A stretch of DNA of 64,000 nucleotides, taken from positions 1-64,000 of the forward strand of contig NW_005179205.1 of the NCBI RefSeq assembly GCF_000350225.1, given 5' to 3'. Each line of letters opens with the position of its first letter. Positions within the stretch are counted from its first letter, which is position 1. Shown here piece after piece: positions 22,134 through 32,306 of the stretch. Under the pieces are notes generated by a model that saw nothing but the letters and a program-made list of their open reading frames with translations, had not been told where the DNA came from and ran no database searches. The translations under genes and the position numbers were made by a program. Origin of the DNA: Chondrus crispus (lineage: Eukaryota; Rhodophyta; Florideophyceae; Gigartinales; Gigartinaceae).

Positions 22134-23199
22134 GGGGTCAAGGTAGGTTACCTCCGCGATACTGTACGCAAACGTGATACTGTAGGCAAACGTGCGGTCC
22201 CCGAGTAACTCGTCAGGTACCTAGTAAGGGCATACAGTCCATCCGCGCCCGCGCGTACAGTGTCATACCGAGTGCATGCCGTGCACCAACGCCGCCGCGC
22301 GCCGGGAGGCGCACCAGACACGTAGAGGACGGAAGACGCCATTGCGCACGGCCTCCAGGACATGATCACCGACCGCTCGCCGGGACCACTAAAATGGACG
22401 AATAGACGGAGGGGAGATAGGGAGGTGGGCTGAGAACAACTGTCATTTTCATCGTTGTGCGAGACGGACGAAGCCTAGAATGCCTCCCAGAGCAGGAGGC
22501 ACTCCGAGGACGTCGGTGAAATAATTGCGCGTCGTTACGCGCAAGCCGCGCTGGACGCTGGGGACGATTGATGGGGTATGACACGCCAGGATGACGAAGG
22601 GGACGCGGGAGATATTCCTTGGCCACTGATGCGCACCTTGCGCGCAGTGAGCGGCAGTGGCATCGCAGCGAGAGCGGGTCACGAGCCGAACCAGACCCAC
22701 GCGTTCTACGCGTGCGGCTCGCGAAGGCGGGTCCACTCCCGTCGAGAGGAGCGTAATGTCCGCCCTCTTCAAATACGCGCCATCACCGAGACGCACCGTA
22801 CTCCCTAACAGTAGCGGGGCTCACCCTTATTACGTCGCGGCCTTCCGCTATCTGGGTCCGCCCCCATGGTAACACATGAGTGGAAGACGCCGAGATTCAT
22901 ATTGCCCCTCCACGCCGAGAAGGAGGGGGGTCCGCATGGAAAATTGCTGATTCGTGTGGTTAACGACCAAGCTCGCCATCGAGGCCGCACAAATCTGTCG
23001 ATCAGAGAGGAATGTTCTGATGCCGATCAGTACTATTCTAGTATTATCAAGAGTCTTCTCCCGGAAAGTGTGGCAAAACCAAGGATACGCTGGAGCGCAC
23101 GTGTACCACCGTCTTCATGCGTCTACAAGCAGCATATCCACCTACATAGTTTCATAGGTGTCCGCGCATCAGAGGCGCTTCGTGGTCACGCAGGCTGAC
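22134..23199 (-). other. E0 antisense module, decayed upstream part
   Basis: By comparison with E3 this stretch should encode the N-terminal third of the family A protein. Only 22134-22220 can be aligned by eye; beyond the TAG at 22221-22223 the frames are broken. The last five bases, CTGAC, are the TSD of E1. Nothing else is recognisable. Confidence 0.5.
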
Positions 23200-24250
23200 T
23201 GTAGTGCAATACGCACCTGAAAAGGGGGGTGAAAAGAAAGGAAAATATTTGGATATGAAAAGTGGTCCGGGTTGGGGGACACACGTGTGAATAATTGCAC
23301 AGTTTTAATTTTTAATTATTTTATTTTATTTAGTTAATTAGTTGGCATTAATTTTGCTGACATTAGATTAGATCTAGGATCTAACGCCGCGAGCTACTGT
23401 AGTGGCTCCGGCGGGGCGATATATACCTTAGCCCTCTGACGACCAAGTCAGTAAAGGTAACCCGAGTTGCCGGAGTTGAATGTCGCCTTGGTCGAAGTCC
23501 GTCTCTACCAGGACGCTCCCTTTTACCTTAGCCTACGGCATCCTCTATCGCTCGGGGTTCCCTTTTCTCTTTCCTTTATTTCCCTATCCTTTTCTATCTC
23601 TAATTCTACCTATTTTTCCCTTATCTTGGGTTGGTGCCATCGGCCTCGGTTGCGACCGAACCGGTGTAGGTGTTTCGAGCCATCGGGCGACACAGTTGAC
23701 GTAGCGCTGCTACTGTGACCCATTTTCCGACGGAGACTGTTGCAACGACGTCTCCCTCGAAGGGCTCCGTCGTAGTACGAGCCAGTGTTGGTACCATCGG
23801 TGTCGGTTGCGACCGAACCGGTGTAGGTGTTTCGAGCCATCGGGCGGCACGGTTGACGTAGCGCTGCTACTTTCATTTCATCCCGTCGGGCTGCGTTGCG
23901 ACGCCCCCGTCGAAGGCCTTGTCGCGTCACAAGGTGTCGAAGAAGCTCAACGAGCATTGGCCTTACAACCCAGTGGAACCGGGGTATCTACGTACGCGCC
24001 CCACCCCACACTCGTCGAGCAGATCTCTTCGCAAGTCTCTACCACACCGATCCCGGGCCGGGCTGTTTCTCTGTGCCCCCCCCCTATCAGGGATCCGAGC
24101 TACTACGAGTCGCAAGCTCTTTTAAACGGAGAAGGGAGAGTCGGACACTCCGTAGCGCTGTGCCATCGGCAGATCTTCTTTTTGCTGTTGTTGTTGTTTT
24201 TGCTGGACCATCGGACCGCGGTCTCTGCCCGACAGGCGCATTGCACTACA
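23200..24250 (+). repeat. E1 5' LTR
   Basis: 1051 bp. It includes ACACGTGT near 23281, TATATA at 23419-23424 and the motif TACTGTAGTGG near 23395. A segment of about 157 bp starting TTGGTGCCATCGG (23631) is partly repeated at 23788; the 3' LTR has only one copy, with a start like copy 1 and an end like copy 2. Confidence 0.92.
23419..23424 (+). promoter_or_regulatory. Candidate TATA box, E1 LTR
   Basis: TATATA in a GC-rich context (GGGGCGATATATACC), about 220 bases into the LTR. It is the likely core promoter; the position is an inference. Confidence 0.4.
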
Positions 24251-24254
24251 AAAG

Positions 24255-24272
24255 TTGTCTCCCGACCTAGAA
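24255..24272 (+). other. E1 primer-binding site
   Basis: TTGTCTCCCGACCTAGAA, four bases after the LTR. It matches the E2 and E3 site TGGTCTCCCGACCTAGAA except that TGG has become TTG. The TGG end pairs with the CCA tail of a tRNA; the tRNA is not identified. Confidence 0.75.
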
Positions 24273-24416
24273 TTACGTACAGGAGACCCGACCTAGAAAC
24301 TGCGTAAGCTGAAACGAACTACAGGAGTTTTCTCTGCGACGTAAGTTTATTCAGGTGCTGTAGCGTTTTCTATTTTTTTCTTTGTGTTAAGTTAGGTTCT
24401 TTTTTTGAAACGAACC

Positions 24417-26723
24417 ATGTCGACAAACGCACCCGGGGACGTCGGTCCCAGGGCGGGTAGGAGCGGATCGGCAAGGGCGTCGAGGATCCTGCGAGGTCCT
24501 CGCACCCGAAGCCAGGCCAATACGGCCATGGATCCCGAAGGTCAAGAATCCCCGACGGGGATTGAAGCAGACAAGGATAACCTATCCTACAGGTTCCAGA
24601 AGATGGGCGAGGAAAGTCGCCAAGAGATGACGAAAAATCTCGAGGCGGAATTAGCCCTCGTCCGGAAGCAACTGGAGTTGCAAGCATCCGAGTTCCACAC
24701 CGTTTTGGGAGAGCTGTCGGCTCGAGTGGATCTCGTCGAGAAGGATCGAGGAGATGCGACCGACGGTCTGGAGCCGGAGGTCCTAGCCTCGTTGAAAATT
24801 TCGGTCAAGGACGCGAGGCGCGACGCGAATCAAGCCTTGGACTCCTTAGGAAAATTTAGAACAAGCATCGATGACCAATTCGATCGCGCCGCGCAACGTC
24901 TCAAGGACCTCGAGCAGGCCGCGGATCAAGCTCCGCAAGGATCGGACGACGAGCCGCTCCCTTCGGGTAGAACGGGCGACCGTCGGTCGAAGAAGGACAA
25001 GCCCGCTCGGCAGCGCAGTTCCAAGTCGAAGCCCTCGAAGAAGGACAAGCGACGTACAAGCAAGGGTCACTGTAGTGACGATCCGGAGAACCGCGACTCA
25101 CAGTCGGAGTCGCTTGGTCCCTCCGAAGATGGTAACGGCGATTCGTCGAACCATTCGGGCGATTCCGAACGCCGTTCAGAAGACGGAAACGGAATTTCGT
25201 CAAGCAAGAAAATTTCCTCCAGACGAGGCGGAGTCACTTCGTCCGCCTCGCGGAGAGACAAGGACGCGGACCCCGAAGATGTTGCAACGGGGCGCGGGCC
25301 GCGATGGGAGGAGTTGGAGGAGCTGAATCCGACCAACTACCTCTTCAAGAAGTTACTTTCGTACCGAACGTACCGCTTGCGGAACCCGCAGACATATTTG
25401 TCAAGTTCCCGGCGGACCGCCGTGCGAAAAATCAGGAGAGATATTCCGCCTAAGGTGAAGAAGGACAACACGTTCACAGGTGAAGACGGGGTCCTTGTGT
25501 TGGATTTTTTGGCAAAATTAGTTCAAGAGTTCGATACTCAAGAAATGAACGAGGGGCAAGCGATCCGCCTGTTGCCTGAATTTTTAAGCGGCATCGCCTT
25601 GAGACAGTACACTTCGGTGTCTCAGACGGCCGGGGCCCATCACGGAAAGATATCCGTTTGGCCGGAGGCCGTACAGTGGTTGTTGAGGAGTTTCGCAACC
25701 GACGAGGCGATCCGTCAAGCCGTGCTCGCTTTGCGAGAAGTTCAGCAAAGACCGTCTGAAGACGAGATGGAATTTTATATCCGTCTGACGGACGCAAGCA
25801 ATCGATGTGGAAACGTATATTCGATGGAAGAACAAATGACGATGTTTATTGAAGGACTCGATTCGAGTATCAAGCCGATGGTATCTCAATACCGGCAAGA
25901 CAATCGGGACGTTTCATTTTTGAGACTAGTGAATTACGCGAAGGCGCATGGCTCGGCGAGCCGCGCTAAGGACAAGAATACCAAGAAGGTCACGATTCAG
26001 ACGCCGTCGACGTTCAGGGCGGGGAAGAAGCCGAGGGCTTCTTATCCCGGTCGCAAAAGTCACGCCGCCGTCCATTTAGCCGAGTCCATTTCAGCGTCAG
26101 ATGAGCGCGGTGCGCATGGAAGTAGCGAAAATCACTACGAAGGAGCGTTAGTAGCCGAAGGCGAGTTCATTGAGCCATCGGAGGGCTACGGACACGAGGA
26201 CTACGGGGACACCGGGTCGTCAACTTTACCGACGCCTGCATACACGACGGGGTCGTTTTCAGAGCCCACGGATCCCGTGATGATGTTTCGGGGGCGCGGC
26301 CACACGCCGGCGCCGCGCATTCCCATGGAAGACAAGGGTACGACGTTTCGAAGGCCAGGCTGGGTGGGAAGGCCGCAACGTCAAGGAAGGCCGCCGGCCC
26401 GTGGAGGACCTAGGACGCCGTATCCCGTCAAGACGCACGGTCTGGTGTGCTATCATTGCTATGAAAAGGGGCACGCCGCGCCAACGTGCATTCTTTCCCT
26501 CCGGGAAATGCACCGAGTTTTGGAAAATTATGAGGCGTTGTCTCGGATAGAGAGGTTAGGGATACCATCGACGAGTTACTTGAAGGTCAAGAATTGGTTC
26601 GATTCGCAGACGGCGAGCACGCCGAGTGCTTCAACGCAGAGGTCGAATCAACCCTTCAGAGGGCCCACCGCGGGGCCCGCGCCGTCGGATGTGAGAAGGA
26701 TCCCGCAGCGGCAGGGAAACTAG
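24417..26723 (+). CDS. E1 gypsy gag
   Basis: Open frame of 768 codons from ATG 24417 (MSTNAPGDVG); readings from 24405 would start at TTG. The N-terminal part has a predicted coiled coil (about residues 60-180), then a long charged region rich in S, K, R, D and E. The middle is the gypsy gag capsid region (around residues 300-520, with FLAKLVQEF and FIEGLD). A classical zinc knuckle CYHCYEKGHAAPTC lies at about 678-691. It forms the particle and binds the RNA. It ends in TAG; pol follows in another frame, with an overlapping -1 frame up to 26941. Gag is intact although pol of the same copy is broken. Confidence 0.88.
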   Translation: MSTNAPGDVGPRAGRSGSARASRILRGPRTRSQANTAMDPEGQESPTGIEADKDNLSYRFQKMGEESRQEMTKNLEAELALVRKQLELQASEFHTVLGELSARVDLVEKDRGDATDGLEPEVLASLKISVKDARRDANQALDSLGKFRTSIDDQFDRAAQRLKDLEQAADQAPQGSDDEPLPSGRTGDRRSKKDKPARQRSSKSKPSKKDKRRTSKGHCSDDPENRDSQSESLGPSEDGNGDSSNHSGDSERRSEDGNGISSSKKISSRRGGVTSSASRRDKDADPEDVATGRGPRWEELEELNPTNYLFKKLLSYRTYRLRNPQTYLSSSRRTAVRKIRRDIPPKVKKDNTFTGEDGVLVLDFLAKLVQEFDTQEMNEGQAIRLLPEFLSGIALRQYTSVSQTAGAHHGKISVWPEAVQWLLRSFATDEAIRQAVLALREVQQRPSEDEMEFYIRLTDASNRCGNVYSMEEQMTMFIEGLDSSIKPMVSQYRQDNRDVSFLRLVNYAKAHGSASRAKDKNTKKVTIQTPSTFRAGKKPRASYPGRKSHAAVHLAESISASDERGAHGSSENHYEGALVAEGEFIEPSEGYGHEDYGDTGSSTLPTPAYTTGSFSEPTDPVMMFRGRGHTPAPRIPMEDKGTTFRRPGWVGRPQRQGRPPARGGPRTPYPVKTHGLVCYHCYEKGHAAPTCILSLREMHRVLENYEALSRIERLGIPSTSYLKVKNWFDSQTASTPSASTQRSNQPFRGPTAGPAPSDVRRIPQRQGN

Positions 26724-29700
26724 AGAGGGGAATCTCGCATGAGTCGCGAGAGGCACAGGGTCGACGTACTGTGCCCGGGGCTCAGCCCCGTTCCTCGTCT
26801 CTAAAGGAAAAATCAGGCCTCGAGGAGGAGGTTGTTGGATTGGTGGATAAGCCCCAAAGGGCCAGCTCAAGTCAAGAAAATTTTGAGCCGAGCCCGAGAT
26901 CATCCGCTGAAAGAAGTTCGAAGACCCTGGTACACGGTTAAGCGAAGGGAATGTCCCGAGAAGATTTTGGTTCTTGCGCGAAAAAACTACAAAGTGGACG
27001 CGGACATTGGACCAACAGTCGGATTGATGAGCCGGGTGTTGTCTGTTTTAGACACCGGCGCGGGACCAAACCTTGTGCGAAAATCGGAACTCCCAGCTGG
27101 AATGGAATCTCTAGTGTCCTACGGACCGACCCAAGATATCGGCGACGCGAACAATAGGCCACTCCGGACTCTCGGCACAATTAGAATGCTTGTGAGGCTT
27201 GGAAAATTTGTGGCCGCAGCCGAGTTTATTGTATGCGAAAAACTAGCCGTCCCGCTAATTCTAGGCGCGGACTACTGTGACCGGTTTGTGGAAGCAATTT
27301 ATCCAAGGAAGAAAACGGTTGAGTTGGCGGATTTCTCGGAGGTTCCGATAGTTAGGCGGTTCTCGACGAGAAGAGGGAAGAAGAATCTCGTCCCGGGAGA
27401 GGACGAGAATGATGGAAGGTGGAGCGAATTTCCCCTAAGGTAAAAGTGGCAAGAGCCACGACTATCGAGCCAGGGACACAACGCGTCGTGGAATGCACCT
27501 CGAAGAGGGCGGGCTTGGTTGTGGTTCAGCCGTACTCGTTGTTGTACGAAAGGCACGGGTTGACGTGCACGAATGGTGTCGTTCAGGTTGAGCCTGACAG
27601 GCCATTTCGTTTACTCGTTGCGAATTTTAGGACGTACCCTGTCAGGGTGCAAAAAGGACAAGTGGTGGCAGAATTATTACCGCACCCGAGAGCCGCGCTC
27701 GAGAGCAAAACCACCATTGGTGAAGTTCTCGGAATTCAAGAAAGGAAGAAGGAAAATTTTCCTAATTCCACCAAGACGCCTACGGGCGAGGCAAGATGCG
27801 AACCGTCGGATCAAGAGCGCGAGGACCAGCAAGGGGAACGGGAGGAAAGGCTCTCCGCGACGGCAACTACGACGCCGGAGCGGCGGATTGAGCCTCCCCC
27901 GCCGGACGTGGAGGAACTCGACCTGAGCCACGTGCCGGACCGGCTGCACGAGCGGTTCCGTCGGATGTTGAAGAAGTATTCAAGGATGTGGGATGGGACG
28001 CTTGGCGAAATTAATACCACAGTCCATCGGATCGAGTTGATCCCCGAGACTCGTCCCATCGCACAAGCCCCGTATCGGGCCGGGCCTAAAGCCCGCGAAG
28101 TAGAAGATGCAGAGGTGCAGAAGATGTTGGAGGCAGGGGTGATACAACCAGCGCAGTCAGAATGGGCGTCGCCCGTGTTGCTGGTGCCCCAGCCGGACGG
28201 GTCAATGCGTTTTTGCGTAGACTACCGCAGGCTGAACGCAGTGACGGTGAAGGACACGTACCCCTTACCGCGCATGGATGAGTGCCTGGACTCGCTTGGT
28301 GACACTAAGGTTTTCTCCGCGTTGGACGCGATCTCGGGATATTGGCAGATGCCTATCCCTGAGCGCGACCGCGACAAGACCGCATTTTCGTGTCACTCAG
28401 GACTGTATCGCTTCTCAAGAATGCCCTTCGGGCTAACTAACACGCCAGCGACGTTTCAGAGAGCAATGGATATCCTGCTCTCTCCGTTCCGTTGGAAGTG
28501 CTGTTTGGTGTATCTGGACGACATAATAATTTTTAGCAAGTCGTGGGAGGAGCACATCGTGCACGTGGATGAAATACTTTCTGTATTGGAGAAGGCAGGT
28601 GTGAAGCTCAAGCTTCGCAAGTGTGCATTTTTCGTCGAAAAGATCAAGTACCTGGGCCATGTCGTTCGGCCAGGTACATTGGAAGTGGACGCTGCGCGAA
28701 CCGTCGCATTGGAACAAGTGAGGTACCCTCAAACGCAGACCCGGCTCAGGAGCTTCTTGGGACTTTGTAATGTCTACCGCAGATTCGTTCCGCATTATGC
28801 GAAAATCGCGCATCCGCTCAATCAACTGTTGAAGAAGGGACAACCGGTCCAGTTGGAAGGATTCGACGAACCATGCAAGAAAGCTTTTCATAAGCTCAAG
28901 GACGCCATCCTGGCACCGCTGGTGTTGTCGCTGCCGAAGAAGGACCTACCCTACTCGGTAGATACCGATGCAAGCGACTATCAAAGGCGCTGCATTATTT
29001 CAAACACACCCGGATGCGCAACGCAAACCCATCGGGTTCTTTTCAAAGAACGTTATCCGCAGCCGAGAGAAACTATTCTGTATCAGAAAAAGAATGTCTA
29101 GCAGTAATTTGGGCCGTACAGACTCTAAGACCATATCTATATGGCGAGCACTTCATCGTGCATACCGACCATGCCTCATTGAGGTGGTTGATGAACGTAA
29201 CCGACCCCAGCGGGAGATTAATCCGATGGAGGCTCCGCCTCTCGGAATTCGATTTCGAAATCAAGTACAAGAAGGGCAAGGTGAACAGTCAAGCTGATGC
29301 CCTGTCAAGATTACGGACCGCAGGAGAAACCGTCGACGAAATCGACGACGAAATCCCATGCTTTATGGCCGAACCGGCCGAGGGTACAGTGGAGAACGAG
29401 GAAAGTTTTGACGCGATAGACGACATCCTCGCTCTTGAGGGGGGGATCGCCCCTGAGCGCCTCGATCAATTCCAAGCTGTCACTCCGGAGGAGCTCATTC
29501 GCGAGCAAGCCGTCGACCCCTTCTGCAACCGCATCAAGGAAGAAATGGACGCCGGAAAGGTGAGAACGTTCAGCACGGAGACCGAGGAACTCGAAGGAAC
29601 TCTATGCCGTACCGCGGCGGAGTTTGTACAAGCGGTAATACCACAATCGTTAAGGGACCGCGTCCTAGGGTTGAGCCACTACGCAAAATTGGCAGGCCAC

Positions 29701-31105
29701 CCGGGAGGCAGGAAACTTTACAAGACTTTGAGAAGATATTTTTATTGGCCTACGATGGCCCTAGACTGCTATGCAGTCGCGAAGAATTGCGCCGCATGTG
29801 CGCGGGAAAGGGTGAAGTTAAGAAAAAACACGAACGAAATGAAGCTGTTCCCGCCCAAAGCTCCGCTGGAATTTGTCGCCATCGACATCCTCGGCGAGCT
29901 AATTACAACTTAACGAGGAAATCGGTATATTCTCGTGATCAGCGATCGATACTCGAAACTGGTACGAACCGTATCGTTGAAGAAGATATCAGCTGCGCAC
30001 ATCGCACAAGCCTTCGTTCACCATTGGGTATTCGTGTACGGACCGCCGGTCAAGCTGCTGTCCGACAATGGAACACAGTTCACGGCCCGGTTCTTTCAGA
30101 ACGTCTGTCGAATTCTCGGCATACGCAATGTGTTCACGACTACGTACCGCCCGCAAGCCAACGGCCAAGTTGAGAGGTTTAACCGCACGCTGACTTCCGC
30201 GTTGCGAAAATACGTTGGAGAGCATCCCAAGGACTGGGACTTATTTAGCGACGCTGTGACGTTCACCTACAACACACAAGTTCATCGAACTACGAACATT
30301 GCGCCCTTCGAGCTGTTGTTAGCTCGGGCGCCGAGAAACATTGCGTTACAAGCGCAACCAACATTGGAGAATTTCAGCTCGTCACGAGCATACTACCTGA
30401 AATGGCTGTCGTGGTTGGAAAGCCTGATGAGAGGCGCTGATAAGAGCCTGCGAAAAGAACAGGCACGGTACAAGCGAAATTTCGACGCACGCCTTCGCAA
30501 ACCGCAATATGAGATCCCACTGGGTCCTACGTGTTCCTTCGGAAGGAGCAGGGCACAGCTAGCGAACCTAAACACAAGCTGGAACAAGTCGCCACAGGAC
30601 CTTATCAGGCCCGAAGATCGGATCAACATACGGTAGTCATTGCCATTGGCGATCAGGAGGAACGCGTATCGCGAGACAGGGTGGAGTTAGCCCCAAGCCC
30701 GATGGACTATGCGCCAATAACTGGCCTAAGGCAAGCGCTACAGTTCCTGGGAGAGCCGGAGCTAAACGAAGAAGGAGAGGTAATGGAGGACGAGGAACGT
30801 CCTCACACCTACGCGAGTTCGGAAAATCCAGAAAAGAGGATGAGTTGGAAGATCTTCGGAAGGGGGAAGGACCGTTGGACACGCAGGAAGAAGGAACCGA
30901 GAGTCAGGAGTATGTGATCGACAAGATCGTGGACCATGGCTACGACGAGGAGAAATTAATTCTCAAAGTGAGGTGGTATGGGTATACCAACGAGGACGCA
31001 ACGTGGGAACCTATTGAGCAGATCCCCGGCAGCGCGGTAGTCACATATTTCCGAAGGAAAAAGCTACCCTTACCCACGCAAGCGTCGCACGCACAACCGG
31101 GATAG
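26724..31105 (+). pseudogene. E1 gypsy pol, multiply frameshifted
   Basis: Remnants in order: protease (VLDTGAGPNLVRKS, about 27050), reverse transcriptase (FCVDYRRLN, PFGLTNTPATFQ, CLVYLDDIIIFS, 28200-28540), RNase H (DTDASD, near 28967), integrase zinc region (HYAKLAGHPGG...CAACARERVKLRK), integrase core (LLSDNGTQF, NGQVERFNRT) and chromodomain (ILKVRWYGYTNEDATWEP, 30900-31080). Breaks: frameshifts between 26800 and 26941, near 27420, twice within 28980-29040, near 30530 and near 30850, plus an in-frame TAA at 29911-29913. Closely related to E2 pol (same protease DTGAG and chromodomain type). It cannot make a full polyprotein. Confidence 0.93.
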
Positions 31106-31525
31106 CCATCCTAAATAGAACTAGTAGGTTAGAGACAACAGAGAGGTCAGAACTTTGAGGAAGTAACGCATCTACGAGGTGCCCAAATAAGGAGTTTGAA
31201 GGAAAGGAGGACAAGGCAGAGAAGCGAGACTGTATCCTTGGATGAGGCATTGAGCCACCCGGAAAGCACACACGCATCATCACGGCACGAACGAGAAATG
31301 ACGTGTCGAACAGGCGATCCGTTCTTGTGGCGTATGAGGCAATCAAAAAAAATAAGGCGTGTCGACAACAAACTGCCAAAAAGGCGACACAAGTGAGAAA
31401 TCGATTTCCGCATGCTGCGAAATTATAATCGAGAAGCAGGGAAATACTGCTGCAACTGCAGTCCGCACGCAAAGTTGTTGTCGCTTGCCAAAACTGACGG
31501 CGTAAATATTCTAAGTCGTCCCGCG
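31106..31525 (+). other. E1 sequence after pol, up to the E2 insertion
   Basis: No coding sequence seen. The last five bases (31521-31525, CCGCG) are the TSD of E2; E1 resumes at 43211. Confidence 0.7.
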
Positions 31526-32171
31526 TGTAGTGCACTGTGCTATGTAGCGGGACAGCTGTCCCTAGGGGCCAAAATCGCGCTCGCCGCCACCACGTGTACC
31601 ACGGGGACCCGTGGAGTCCCTTGCCGCTCTACCGGACCTCCCCGTGGACACGTGTAATCCCTCCGCATCCCATAGGGCCTATGGGGGCTGTACTTGGTCC
31701 CCTCGGGGCTACACCCGTTCTTCCCTAGTTATTCTAATTTACAGTATAATTTAGCTTCGCCATTACGGCGACGGGGGACCATATAGTCAACCCGATACTC
31801 AAAGTAAAGAGGCACGAAGCCTCGGGTCTTTTACCTTGGTTTCTGGATTCCAGGTTGTAGCCTCGACTCGGTACTGGCTCGCCCATACCGACCGAGCCAT
31901 CTACACCCCTGGAATCCCAACTGCCTTCCCCGCGCGCGTCGACCCCAACCGCGCGAGCGCTACGTTAATTACTGTGCTGTCCGTTCTGTTAGTTCTGTTT
32001 TTCCTTTAATTCACCCTGTCTATTGCTGACTACGTTGCTACTTTCCTACCGCGCAAGCCGCGCCCGGATCCCGGTTCCGGTCATCCACCGGGTGGTCTCC
32101 CGAATTTCCTTACGCGTCCGAACGCGCGTCGCTCTGCCTACAGCCGCCACCCGTGGCTGTAGTGCACGACA
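31526..32171 (+). repeat. E2 5' LTR
   Basis: Starts TGTAGTGCAC and ends GTGCACGACA, so the ends are inverted repeats with 9 of 10 bases matching. It contains two CACGTG motifs (near 31591 and 31650) and GGGGACC-ATATAG as a possible weak TATA. Confidence 0.95.
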
Positions 32172-32174
32172 TTT

Positions 32175-32192
32175 TGGTCTCCCGACCTAGAA
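32175..32192 (+). other. E2 primer-binding site
   Basis: TGGTCTCCCGACCTAGAA, three bases after the 5' LTR and identical to the site in E3. It should pair with the 3' end of a tRNA ending in TCTAGGTCGGGAGACCA. I do not recognise which tRNA that is. Confidence 0.85.
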
Positions 32193-32306
32193 GCAGTCGA
32201 TACTCTCGTGCATCCGAGTGTCCTCTTTCTTCCCTGACCGACTTTCCCTTTCTATCTCTCCTACCTACGCTTTTCCCTCACGCACCGATCGTTAGGTGTA
32301 TTCGCC

